From Carallia brachiata (taxonomy: Eukaryota > Streptophyta > Magnoliopsida > Malpighiales > Rhizophoraceae): 64,000 bases of DNA. Below, piece after piece: positions 10,570-22,430 of the stretch; position 1 is the stretch's first letter; each line of letters starts with the position of its first letter. The stretch covers positions 2,186,056 through 2,250,055 of the forward strand of contig JADCRB010000037.1 of the NCBI GenBank assembly GCA_021464245.1, given 5' to 3'. The notes beneath the pieces were generated by a model. It was not told the DNA's origin and did not search any database. It saw only the letters and a list, made by a program, of their open reading frames with translations. Position numbers and translations under genes: made by a program.

Positions 10570-13500
10570 TTCCCAATTATTCATTCCTGAGGAAAAACAA
10601 AGCAATAGTTGCACAATAACTATTGCTAATTAATAAACAAACATACTGCTAGCAGGGGAGACGGTAATCTAACGACGATTAGACATGTTTCTCTCAGTAG
10701 TAATTTGCTTCTTGGAATAAAAGGTCATTTAATATGTAAGTACAGTATTGAGTTCTCGACTTGTCAACACAGTATTAAGTTTGTTAGTCAAATAAAAAGA
10801 AATGTAATTTGTGAGTACTGTGTTATATTTCAAACTCATTAATACAACGTTGAGTTTAGAAGAGACTCATTTAAATTTAAAGTGTTTTAACAATATGTAT
10901 TCTCTATAGAAAAAATTGAATAAAAATATTAACAATATAAATACTAACATTGACCTATAAATATTATGATTAACATAATTACTAATACTTTTTTTTTTGT
11001 TAAAAAAAAAACAAACGACCACACCAACTATGACCCAGGCGACATAATGGATTATGTGTACCAATTTTGGACTAAACCCAACAAATTTTTATAGTCTGTG
11101 GCTGTTGGCCAAACTGCATTATGAGATTTTTAAAAAAAAAAAAAAAAAGGGTATATCAGCAAAGGTCGAGTGGCTATTTCAATTTGATCTTCCTTGGAAT
11201 TGGAAAGCTCGATTCTTTAGTTAGTGAATGATCAAATGACAAACCACGGTTAGGATTGAATTATACATTGCCGCTCAATTTATAAATGCTCTCTTTGCAA
11301 ATAACTGACATGGAGAGAACCAGAGCAAGTTATGTCTTCATGAACCGGCCATGATAATACTAATTACCAAATTATGAGGATGTCCCAATAATAGATTAGA
11401 AGAAAGTAAAACTAAATTAACATGGTTAATAAGGTACATAAAAATCTACAGTTAATTTAATATTTAATAATTTATTTAATATTTTTAAATTAAATATATC
11501 TTTATATATTAAATAATATAAATTACTGTATATTCATTGTATGCTTATAATCATCTGTCTAAAAATTATTTCGATTAGAAGAGACCCTCTTCGTCTCTTC
11601 GCCAAATTCCCCAGAGAGTCGCATCCCTTTCACGTTATCTTCTTGTCTGTGTACTTTGGGGGGTTGGGCTTAGAGAACCACTCGGATTGGAATTTAGCTC
11701 TTTTTTCGTTTCCGTCTCCCGCTACATTTTACTTTCTCTTTTATACTTTCCTTTTTCTTGTCAGCTGATATATAAAAGCATTCTGACATTAGCTTTCGCA
11801 ATGTCCACGCAAAGGCACACCCAACATGTGTCCCATGAACTTACAAGTGGGCCATCTCCAGTCAACTGCTTCACGACTAATAGGTCTAAGTCGATCTTGT
11901 ACCGTGAAATTTCTCACATGGTAGGTGTCTTAGTGGACGATAGCACCTCCACCACCCACATGATATCAAATCTTGTTCCAGATACACCAAAGCAAACCAT
12001 TGCAATTGTGTTCCAAAAAAAAAAAAAAAAGAAACAAAGAAAACACTTGCAATTACTTTACTGTGCACTGAATTAAGTCACTGAGAAACTGATTAAATGA
12101 CACAATCGCTAGCCTAATCGATGTTGTCATTAAGTATTTCTGATTAAAAATTGGGTAATTTAATCCCACATAGAATTGTTAGGAAAGATCATGACGGGGG
12201 TTGGAGTAAAATACACGCCAACTTCCTTTCCTTTTTTATTCAAAGTTACTTTCCGTTTTCCTCAACTTGCATGAGCAAGTGGGCTCCGCCGTTCCGGCGG
12301 TGGTTGTAACGCAAACATGATTTTTGGTAGAATCAATAAGGAAAAACAGTAAATATCCAGAACATAAATTATCAGAAAAAATTTTATAATTCAATAAATT
12401 AAAAATTTTAAACTACTAAATACATTTATTGTGTAAAAAAAAAGTAATTTTTTTATTACACTTATAATTAATATAATTGTTTAATGAATCTATATAATTA
12501 TATTATATAAATTTTTTTCAAAAATTCTTCCAAACATATAATGAAGCCCACCAATAAATTGTCAAGCCGCAAGTTTTGGATGAGTTTTTCCTCAAGATTT
12601 TTAGTGAAATTAAATATATTCTCACTAGACAGATGTAATACGAGTGATACTAAAGAGTTATTTTCTTTGGAAAAAAATAAATATACCTGATTCCATGAAC
12701 TTTTTAAGTGAAATTAGGACAATAAAGTGGTATGAAACAAAAAAATAAAATAAAATAAAAAACGAACCGAACGTGATCCTCCATTTGGAATAGGCCAATG
12801 CCCTTAGCAAAGTAAAATATTTAAGCACGTAGACCTTATAAAATATAAATTTTGCGTACAAATTAAGTTGCCGTTGGGAAAATAAGTGGGCGTCAACCGA
12901 TATGATTGGTTTTGGTATTAGAACAGAGTTAGATAGAAAACAGAAATTTTCTATTGTTTGGTTAATGTAGGATTTTAATAAGAAAATAATAATTAATACT
13001 GTCAAATTAATCAGAAAAAATAAAAAAATTAAATTTAGAAGCAATCATAATAACTCTAACATGGGGAACATTTTTTAATTTTAATTTATTTTTAAATTAT
13101 TTGTAAGAATTTTTTTATAATTTTATCTATATACATTTTTTATTATTTTCTTATACAATTTAAATATAAAATTTTATTTTTATATTATTTTTCCATAATT
13201 TTCTTTTCTTATAATTTTTTTTTCATAATATTTTTTCTCACCAGAATTTTACAATTCAAACACACTGCAAATTTCAACCGTTCGATCTTGAGAAAATCAT
13301 TGCATGAGTAGCTATGTATCCCATCAAACGTACAGAATTCGTGATACAAAAAATGAATATGAAAGAGACAATTTCCCAACATTTTCCGAACTACTTCCGG
13401 GTTTTACCAATGTAATCTCCTTGCAGTTCTCTGAGCAGCCAAACTGCACGCCACTGTCTCTGCAAGTGCAGCGTGGCTCACTCGGTCCAAGTCTTCTCTT

Positions 13501-13600
13501 AAAAAGCATGACTCTCTGTGTCCAGAAAACCATTATAAAGAGCATTTCTTTATATCTCTCTGAACGCATTCTTCGATACTACTAAATCATATTATATAAT
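10570..13600. other. AT-rich intergenic DNA
   Basis: No gene recognised. It holds poly(A)/poly(T) runs (for example near 11131 and 12017) and very AT-rich blocks at 11440-11530 and 13060-13230. The open frames at 11541-12076 and 13304-13585 have no family resemblance and no splice or domain support. Confidence 0.45.
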
Positions 13601-13865
13601 ATAAAACCTGTAACCTTCTGATCTTGTTTCGTTGATTGCCTGTTGGTTTTGTTTTAATTCAATTTGGGCAATTTTTGGTTTCTGTTTAACGAAAACACAA
13701 AGGTTAATGGGGTTGCGGGATCACCTAATCCAATACCCACTTCTCTAAATCATGTCATTTTTATACCAATTTGTTTAAGCCCACTGTAAAGCTTCGGACT
13801 TTACGTCTCTGGGTTCTCTCCTTTACTCATAAAACCGAAGTTTCTGTAGTCTCAATTACTTAAAA

Positions 13866-15998
13866 ATGTCGGCCTTGGAAATTTCCCACATCGACTTAGA
13901 GCAAGGGAGTCCCCGGCGCTCCGTCCCCGGAAGTGACGTCAGCTGCTTCTCCGATGTAGAAGAGGGGTCGTCCTACTCGCAGTTCTATTCAACGACAGGT
14001 GGGTCTTATGATAATTACAGTTTTGCCTGTGTCTGTGAAGCTGAGATTTTAGACGACGTCGTTTTGGACTCCAGGAGGGCGTCCTCGGTGTCTGATTGTT
14101 CGGTGGAGGTGGTGACAGAGAATGGGGTGACTGAGGTAAAAGTGCATTTGTCTAAAGTGGAGAGAAATTGTAGGATTTGCCATCTGGGTTTGGAGAGTAA
14201 TAGCCATGAATCGGGCATCCCTATTGAATTGGGCTGCTCTTGTAAGGATGATTTGGCTGCCGCTCATAAGCAGTGTGCAGAGGCTTGGTTCAAAATCAAG
14301 GGAAACAAGTAAGTACAAAATTAAGAACACAGATCCCCTCAATTGTCAATTTTTCTTTTGCAGAATCACATTTGATTTTTATTTGTTTTGTGAAATGGAA
14401 AATTTGCATATTGATGGTTCTTAGTATTATGCAAGTTTATGTGTTTTGGTTTTACTTTGAATTGTAACTCAGTGTCCTGGTGTTACACGAGAGAAAGGTC
14501 CGAACTTGGAATTCTTTCTTGATCGCCAGCTTACCATTTCCATAATGGTCCTGAATTCCTGATAATTTACACAAAAGATCCGAACTTGGAATTCTTTCTT
14601 GATCGCCAGCTTACCATTTCCTTAATGGTCCTGAATTCCTGATAATTTACACAAAAGAGAGAACATTTGTCAAATTGGGTACTGTTTGTGTCCTATACTT
14701 CAATGAGTGATTATGAAAAGGGAAAGTGGAGGGAGTTTGCGTCTATTGAACAAGGTGTGGAAAAGGTAAAGGTAGAGGGTACACTGCATTGGGACATTAG
14801 TCCCGACGATACGTTTAGCTGCACCGACAGTCCTATGCGGTTCTGTCCTTTTTCAAAGTTTAAGAATCCAAACATCTTCTTCATAGAAAAAAAAAAAAAA
14901 AAAAAGGAAGGAAAAGGAGTCCAAATATCGCATCTTTGTGGTTTCTTTTTCTCTTTATGAAAGTGGAGATTTGACTCCTTATTTATTTAATAAACCTTCT
15001 TTTACTGGAAGATTAGTGCTCCTGGGTGCGCCACTTAACATAATTCGATTGCCTATGTTCTCTTTTTGTACATAAGATAGGTCGATTACCTTACATTGCC
15101 CCTTTGTTTTCTTATATGTTTACGAGACATTGCAGTTTTCATAAGATATATATACTGAGGAGAAGACAATTCTTGGCGATCCTAGATTTTCTAGCTATGA
15201 GCATTATACATCACTTGGAATTCATAACAATTGTTCTGCAGAAGACTGGCGCATAATACTACCCAATTATAATATCAAAAAGATTACTATTTTTCATGGT
15301 AATACATGCGTTGTTCTCGTGGATAATGCGAGAGACTGTACAATATGTGGAACCGTGGTGAATATCCAGATGCAGGTTGCCTTTATACTATTCTATCTCA
15401 CTTATCAGATTGTGGTAATTGTCTGGCATCTCTTACATAGGATAGCAATTTTCCCCTTTTTTCCCCTTAAGTTGAGTGGGTTTCCAGATCCCCTCAATTC
15501 CTAATGCTGGTGGCTAATGGCTTGTTTGTCTTTTCTCTATTTGCTCCATGATTGCCACCTGAAGTGAATTATTTTTGTGCAAAGGTGTTATATCTGCATT
15601 TTGAGCATCTAGTGGTAGCTTGTGTCCCAAAACTTGTCATCCCCAACAACAAATCCCATTGGAAACATGGTTGCGGCACCAATCACTTCCTTTCATTGTG
15701 AAATATTCAGTCTTGTTCATTTTCTTCTCATTTTTATATAGTTTACTTGGTGTCTAATAGGACCTGTGAGATTTGTCAATCTGTTGCCCGCAATCTTGTT
15801 GGACCAAATGACATTGAGTCAATAGAGCAGCCAAGTGAGACAACCAATGCTACTACAACACTGGCAGTATCAGCATCCGTTCCACATTCAGAGACTCGAA
15901 GCTTCTGGCAAGGCCACCGATTCCTGAATTTCCTTCTTGCCTGCATGGTATTTGCATTTGTCATATCATGGCTGTTTCACTTTAACGTGCCTTCATGA
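13866..15998 (+). CDS. RING-variant (RINGv/RING-CH) membrane E3 ligase-like protein
   Basis: Two coding exons, 13866-14308 and 15761-15998, join in frame (donor GTAAGT, acceptor CTAATAG) to give 226 residues. The join rebuilds a C4HC3 RINGv zinc finger: C102 and C105 (CRIC), C124 and C126, H134, C137, then C150 and C153 (TCEIC) from exon 2. Family members bind E2 enzymes and ubiquitinate membrane proteins. The first 90 residues are acidic and serine-rich. A C-terminal hydrophobic segment (FLNFLLACMVFAFVISWLF) would anchor it in a membrane, with a tail of a few residues (HFNVPS). Plant proteins with a single RINGv and a single C-terminal anchor are common. The substrate is unknown. Confidence 0.88.
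14499..14658 (+). repeat. 80-bp tandem duplication in the RINGv intron
   Basis: Two abutting 80-base copies, 14499-14578 and 14579-14658, both starting TCCGAACTTGGAATTC. I see one difference (CATAATGG versus CTTAATGG). The near identity implies a recent duplication. It lies wholly inside the single 1452-base intron and does not touch the splice sites. Confidence 0.92.
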
Positions 15999-15999
15999 A

Positions 16000-18900
16000 T
16001 CGTGAACATCCGTAAATTAGATCTCAGATAATTTGGCCACAAAGGAAAGAACAAGGACACGGAATAACCATGGAGAAAAAAGGAAGTGTTGTTGTAGAGC
16101 TCGCAGGATTTCAGTATTGTTGAAGCTTTAGATAAAATTTGTATTATGGTAATGGGCCAAAGTGTAGAGCAGAACCACGAGGCTTAGTGGGTAGTCATAT
16201 GCCTTCATTTTCTTTAGTACATTAGCCAGTAACAGTGTATTATAAAGAGCTCTCTTACAACCAGTAGAGCTTTGTTTACCCTCATATTTTCACATGCGCT
16301 TGAATGTTTTGATTGATTTTTTCAAACCAACTGTCCTTGCATGACAACGTCTTTTTCTCTTCTGATGCCTTCCATTCGCAAAGTTTTGGGCCACATGTTT
16401 TATTTACAAAGCAACTATAGACAGAAAAGACCAGCTGAATGGGCTGTTGTATCTACCGCTGAGTCTTTCTGAAGTGAGCCGAGTGCAAACTCCTCACAAA
16501 CTGGAGGTCCGGCTTCACATTCCGCGGAGATGGATTAAAGATAACGGTAAGTTGTGGTGTTTCTGTCAGGTAGGCATTCATGGTGGTGGGGCGGTAACGG
16601 TGAAACATCCGGTGGGTCGTTGAGACTATCCCAAAATTCAGGCTACGTGACCCTATCCCAAGAAATTCTCAAAAAAGGAAAAAAAAAAATCCTTGTCCTA
16701 AGGAAATCATCTCTGCTACTGTTAACAACCATCTACTATAATATCGGCCACTGATGCTAACCGATGTTACTGGCTTGCGAGGAACGAACAACAAGGACTT
16801 TTGGTAGAATTTTCAAAATTTATACTCAGAACATCAGCAAGATTTTCAAACTTTATCAACTGCACACAAAAAAAAAAGATTTTAGCTATCCACAACAAAC
16901 GAGTTTGAAAAAAAGATTAGTATTTAATATTTTTAATTGGAAATTATATTATAATATATTTTGTACTTCATAATTTATCGTTTGATATTCATAGCATTTT
17001 TAATTTTAATAAATTTTTCTTATTTTAATTGTGACATAAATATTATCAAACATTTGGTATTAATTCTAATTCGGAACTAAAATAAACAATTACAAAGAAA
17101 TTTGATTCTGATTTTAAAATTAACTGAAAATGTTATAGAATAAATTATTTCGTTAACGATTATGCTTGATTCTAGCCTCTTAGAATATTGTTAAAATTTT
17201 CAAAATCTATCAACTGTGCAAAAACAAAAAAGAAAGACAAACATAGAAGTTAGTTATCCACAACAAACAAATCTAAAAAAAATTAATATTTATACGTAGT
17301 TATCTTACCCAAGTCTTCTTGGACCTAGCGGGCGTGCCATCTTGGAAGCAACAAGCGCCATAGAAAATTTGTGTCAAAGTCATCGGTGCTCATCTTTGCT
17401 TCATCATCAATGATCAAGAACAAGCAGTAATGACGTCAATCTTCCTAACGCACTCCTCAAAAGTAGACAGGGAGGAGACTATAAGGAGATTGAGGATGAC
17501 TCTAAGAATTGGAAAAGAACGATTTAGATTGTTGTCAATTGTCACATTAATTTATCTTGCAGGAAGATGCATTTGTCTCAGTCTACGTTTTTTATTTAAA
17601 GCTTCAATATGGAATTTGTAGTTAAAATCTTTGACCAAGTATGCAAGCAAGATGTAATTCCTAAACAAAATTAGTTCAAAACTGCTCTCTTTTATGTTAT
17701 GTTTGGGAGGAGAGAAAAAGAGGATAGAAAGAAGAAAGTGAAAGGATTAAAGTAAATTATTGTATTTAAAAAATGTTTAAAAAGTGGCGGAGATAAAAAT
17801 TTCTAATTCTTCTAATCCTCCTTATCTCACCAAAATCAATTCTCACAAAAATAAGAGAAAAGTTGTTAGTTCCGTAACTAAATTTATTAAATGACTCAAT
17901 TACCCCTCATATAATTTAAAAATTATAATTTTACCTAAACAAAATATTTAAATAAAATTTATTGTAAAAGATAAACTTGTTATTCTAATATATTTTATAT
18001 TTCTCTCTTCCACTTTCCACCCTTCCCCAAATAAAAGAATTTATAGTTTTCCTCCCTCCAATTATCTCTTTCCAAATACGAAAAAGAATAAAAAATATCT
18101 CTCTCCTCTAATAATTTTCTCTTCCACTCTTCTCTCTCTCACTTTCCCCTCTTTTAAAAATTTTATCTAAACACAGTGTTAGTGTTTAAGCGAGAGAAGA
18201 GGGGGAGACACAATTGCTTTTACTGCTCACTCGTTGTTTGTTTTCTTTCCAAGTTTTGGTAGCTAAATATAACGTTTTATCCTCCATTTGTTCATTGTTA
18301 GTTTATTAGTTACTTTGAGCAATTAAGATAATCAACCACAATTAGATAAACCTCACTTGTTTTCTTTTCAATCCTTTGTAATTGGATAAGAAGAGATAAT
18401 GTGAACATAATATTTTTTGTTTTGTATTAGCTAAAAAAATTAGATGAGAACATCTATAAAAAATTTCTTTTTTTGTTTTGTTTTATAAATTAAAATAATT
18501 ATTATGTCCTAACTTTTATTTTTTAATTTCTACTTTTTAGGGATAAAAATACTATTGTAACATATATTATCTCCTTTATTATTACTTTTCCTGTATTTCT
18601 AAACAAAATATTTTTCTTTCTTTTCACTTATTTCTAAGCAAAATATTTTCATCTTTTTTTTTCTTACATCTCACCTTTTCAAACTCACGAACGATAGAAA
18701 ATTTTCATATCACCCAACTTTTATTTCTCTAACTTTCTCTTTATTATTTTCATCTCACCTAGTTTTTTCCCAAAACAAAGGATATGCATAGAAGAAAAAA
18801 AGAATATCGTTTTAATTTTTTTTTAATTTTTGATTTCATATTCAATCTGTTGAAAATTTTGCCCCAGAATGCAACTTATCGAGAGAAAATTATTAGGATA

Positions 18901-21900
18901 ATCTACTTCAACGTGAACTAAAATTGAATTTCGCCTGGAAATTTTCGTACCTTTGTATACCAATAAATGTGCCGAAGGCAATTATTTTCCCTTCCCCTAT
19001 TTGCTTTTGCGCACATCTCTGTCAGGTCAAAGACGGGGAAAAAAGGTCGAATGACTTATCTAATGGGGCTCGCCTGACCGCGACCCCCAACGTCCAACGA
19101 GCATTGAAAATATTTTTTTAATTAAAAAATTTAAATTTTCATGGCTATCTTACATTCTAAATTTTTATTAGTTAAGGTGATAGTCTATTAGTAAGTTAAT
19201 ATATCTCTTTTATTTACGATTTAGATTTAAATCTTAAAAATAACTCTTATGAGATTTGACCTCTCCAAATGTATAATTTTGACCATGACTTAAGTGTCTC
19301 TATTTTTAACATTGTTTAATCGGTTTGAATAAGTCTACTCAGGACCAATAATACTCAAGTAATGAGTCACTTTTTATGAGTTAGGTTGAATGGAGCAAAA
19401 CAAACAGAGATACTCTGACTCTGATCTACATATCTAATGACCGACATACTCGAGACGAATCTTTTTTTTCTGTTTAAAAAACTTATAAATTTTATACTTT
19501 CTAATAAAGACCTAATTTTTTAAAAATAATTATTAAAAAATAATTTTATAATCATTGATACACGGATAGGGAGGCTTTCCCCTCCTCCTCAACTTTTTGC
19601 TTTCTAATAAGAACCTTTCACCAACTAAGCTTCAAAAGTTTTTAGAAAGTTTTGACCAATTTTTCTCCGTTTTTTGGCTTTCATTTTTTGTTATTGGGAT
19701 TGTGCTTTTGGTTCTACGTTAAAAAATCCATAATATGTTGATATTATTCACAGTCAAATAGTCTTCTTGGCGGACTGTAAAATGATTAGTATAAATGGCA
19801 TTATTTCTCTAGTGTCTTGAATGGAAATGTTAGAGTTAAATTATTAAAAGTGTTTTTGTCATATGATACACAATAAAATAATATAAAATAATTCAGTCTA
19901 ATATATAATAAAATAAAAGTAATTTATCATATATTATCGTGTCAATTAAACGATGCGTTTGAAAATATTACAAACATTTCGAGCATTTCTTTGGAGGATT
20001 CTCGATTTTTATTGTGTAGAGCTATGTATTGGGATCATTCGATAACCATTTCCATCCATTTTTTAAAGTTTTCATTTTCATCGTCAATTTCCTTGCGCGC
20101 GTTTTTTTTTTTTTTTGAGTAATAGAAAAATTTTTCACTGATATATTAGTTATCAGATCTGTGAGCCGAATCTGAAATAACTTTATGTGTTTGTTTCATT
20201 TAATTTAACCCATAAGAAGAGATTTATTACCTGAATATTATTGTACCTGAATAGACTTCCCTCAAATCACTACAACATAATTGAGTTTGAAATTAATATG
20301 CGCAAACACAATCAAATTAACGGTGAAAGAAGAGCATACGCACATACACGTTTTCTTGTATTCTCATACATCAATTTAATCCAATTTCTAAAATTTAACT
20401 CTAACTAGGGGGATCAAGGTAAAGTCCTTCCCACCGTTGCTTAATACGTATAAAACCGACAATTGGAGGAACAACCTGATCTCAAGCATGTTTCACGGCT
20501 AATCATTCCATGAAGATGGCAAAGCGATAGATTTGTCTGACAGGTGGCTTCATCATTTGTACTACCCATTTAGGGGACAAGAGGACCCCTTTAAAGACAA
20601 AAACAGTGAGCCTGCTACCTAGACATGCTTCAATGGTGAGAATACCTCAAAGTAACTTATCAGAAACTGCACTGTGTCTCTACCATTTATTGGCCGACTT
20701 TCATAAGCTTAATTGCACTAGGGCAATTATATTTCATGTTGCCTCACATTAATAATACCAACCGGTTTGGGACTTCATTGCTTCAAAAATGTAAACCAAA
20801 AGAAAACCCACTTATTAAGAGAATGGACTCGCTGGAAGGGGCTGCGGTACGGCCCATATCTTGACAACATACAACATATAAGAGAAGGGGTTAATGGGTT
20901 TAATAGGCATAACGATGATCTATATTATTCCCTCTTATTTGGTTTTAGTTCTTACTTTAATATTGCTTCTATCTAGAGCAGTAAAATCATCGCTGCAAGT
21001 TTGATTATATGTGCATGCTGAGTGAAACACGCAGAATTATATAGTCTATTCAACAGTATTCAACGATTTTTTTTAATTCAATATATTTTTTATAATTTAA
21101 TAATTCAGATTACTGTATATCAAACTTATGCTTTTTCAAGCGATATCATTGGAATTTTTTGTTTCCAATAATGGCAACGATGTATTCCGAAATATTTATG
21201 ACTATCATTCACAACTAGGACATGTTAGAATCTATTCCATTTTTTGTCATGTCTCCTGACATACTGACAATTAATTGTCTAAATCAAACTGTAGAATATT
21301 TGTATTAAACACAGTACCGTCTGATACTGTAATATCATTTCTATCGTTTGATGCATATTGAACATGCCAAAAGTTACATGCCTTGTACCATTTTCTAATC
21401 TTATTTTATGAGTAATTAATTGAATTCATATCGTATTGTATTTAAGCGCTGGACATGCAATGCATGTTCCAACAGTTGTTTCCATCTTCACACAATACAT
21501 TTTAAGAACGTCTTTGACAATTTTTAGCCCATTGCAAAAATCCAAAAATAGAATCCGTTTGATTGATTTCCGAAGATTTTTGTAATGTAGTACAACGCAT
21601 GGGGACAAGAATGTCTGTCATATTTAAACCAAAAAAAAAAAAAAACAAAAACAAAACAAAACGATAGTGCCTATCATGTGCTGACGACAAAGCGAAGCAT
21701 GTGATGGGAGTTGCTGTCCTAATTTAAATGGGTATTTTTATATGTGCAAGGAAGGAAACGGCCGCAAGCATTGGGGGCCAAAAGTTGAGCGTTTAGTAGC
21801 TCAATCAAACGTCAAATAACACACATGCAGCAGTTACAAAACAAGAAATACCATGTGCTCTCACATGTTGATGGTGGACCATTCAACTGCATTGACTCGC

Positions 21901-22200
21901 TAGCATTGGGCACGTTCTCAGAGCTTTTATTTTGCTCTCGATTTCAGCATGACCAACAAAATAACAACCAAAGCTTGAATTTAAGCACTCATCGCCAATG
22001 CAGTGCATGGCAGACACCAATAAAGTATTCGATCATTAAACCAGAGCAGAGACAAGCACTCTGCATCCGCCATTGTACTCGGATGGTGCTCGGTGAGAAA
22101 CATGGAAACTACGGAAATCTGGAAGACGCCAACATATATATTGATGATGATGATGATGATAACATTGTTTTACCAATAGACTAAACAGCAGGACTGCAAA
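16000..22200. other. Repeat-rich intergenic DNA between the RINGv gene and IPCS
   Basis: No gene recognised. A direct repeat pair sits at about 16808-16935 and 17190-17295 (both contain TTTTCAAAA, ATCAACTG and TATCCACAACAAAC). A fold-back-like segment covers about 17690-18185. AT-rich sequence and long T runs fill the rest. The frame at 21825-22184 lies next to the 3' end of IPCS and has a GAT repeat but no recognisable domain. Confidence 0.45.
17690..18185. mobile_element. Possible fold-back (MITE-like) element
   Basis: The left side is purine-rich (GGGAGGAGAGAAAAAGAGGA), and the right side read in reverse is similarly GA-rich (AAAGTGAGAGAGAGAAGAG), with TGTTTGG and TGTTTAGA words near the two ends. 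I could not define exact terminal repeats or a target duplication, so the boundaries are approximate. Confidence 0.35.
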
Positions 22201-22360
22201 TGTATGTAAGCGTAACCCGCATTTGCTTTCCCCCTAGAATACAAAATCAAATTTACCGTCCTTGTTGGGCATGAAGCCAACCTCACAAGGGAAGCATACC
22301 CTTCAATCCGGGGTCATAAAGATACAAATAGCAGTTCTTGCAGCGGTATAGCCGAGCTTC

Positions 22361-22430
22361 CATCATCTACGAGCCATTCATTGCTGTAGGGTATCCATCA
22401 ACTATGAGCCATTCATTGTAGTAGTATCCG
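22361..22430 (-). repeat. Near-tandem duplication of the IPCS stop region
   Basis: Read with the gene, the coding end ACAATGAATGGCTCATAG is followed about 35 bases later by ACAGCAATGAATGGCTCGTAG with similar flanks. The last codons plus stop are therefore duplicated into the 3' untranslated region. The first stop ends translation, so the protein is unaffected. Confidence 0.75.

Noticed and set aside
11541..12076. Open frames of 75 and 129 codons
   Set aside because: They have low-complexity composition, a poly(A) run inside and no family resemblance.
21825..22184. Open frame of 119 codons ending in a run of aspartates
   Set aside because: It lies next to the IPCS 3' end on the other strand, has a GAT microsatellite and no domain; probably chance.
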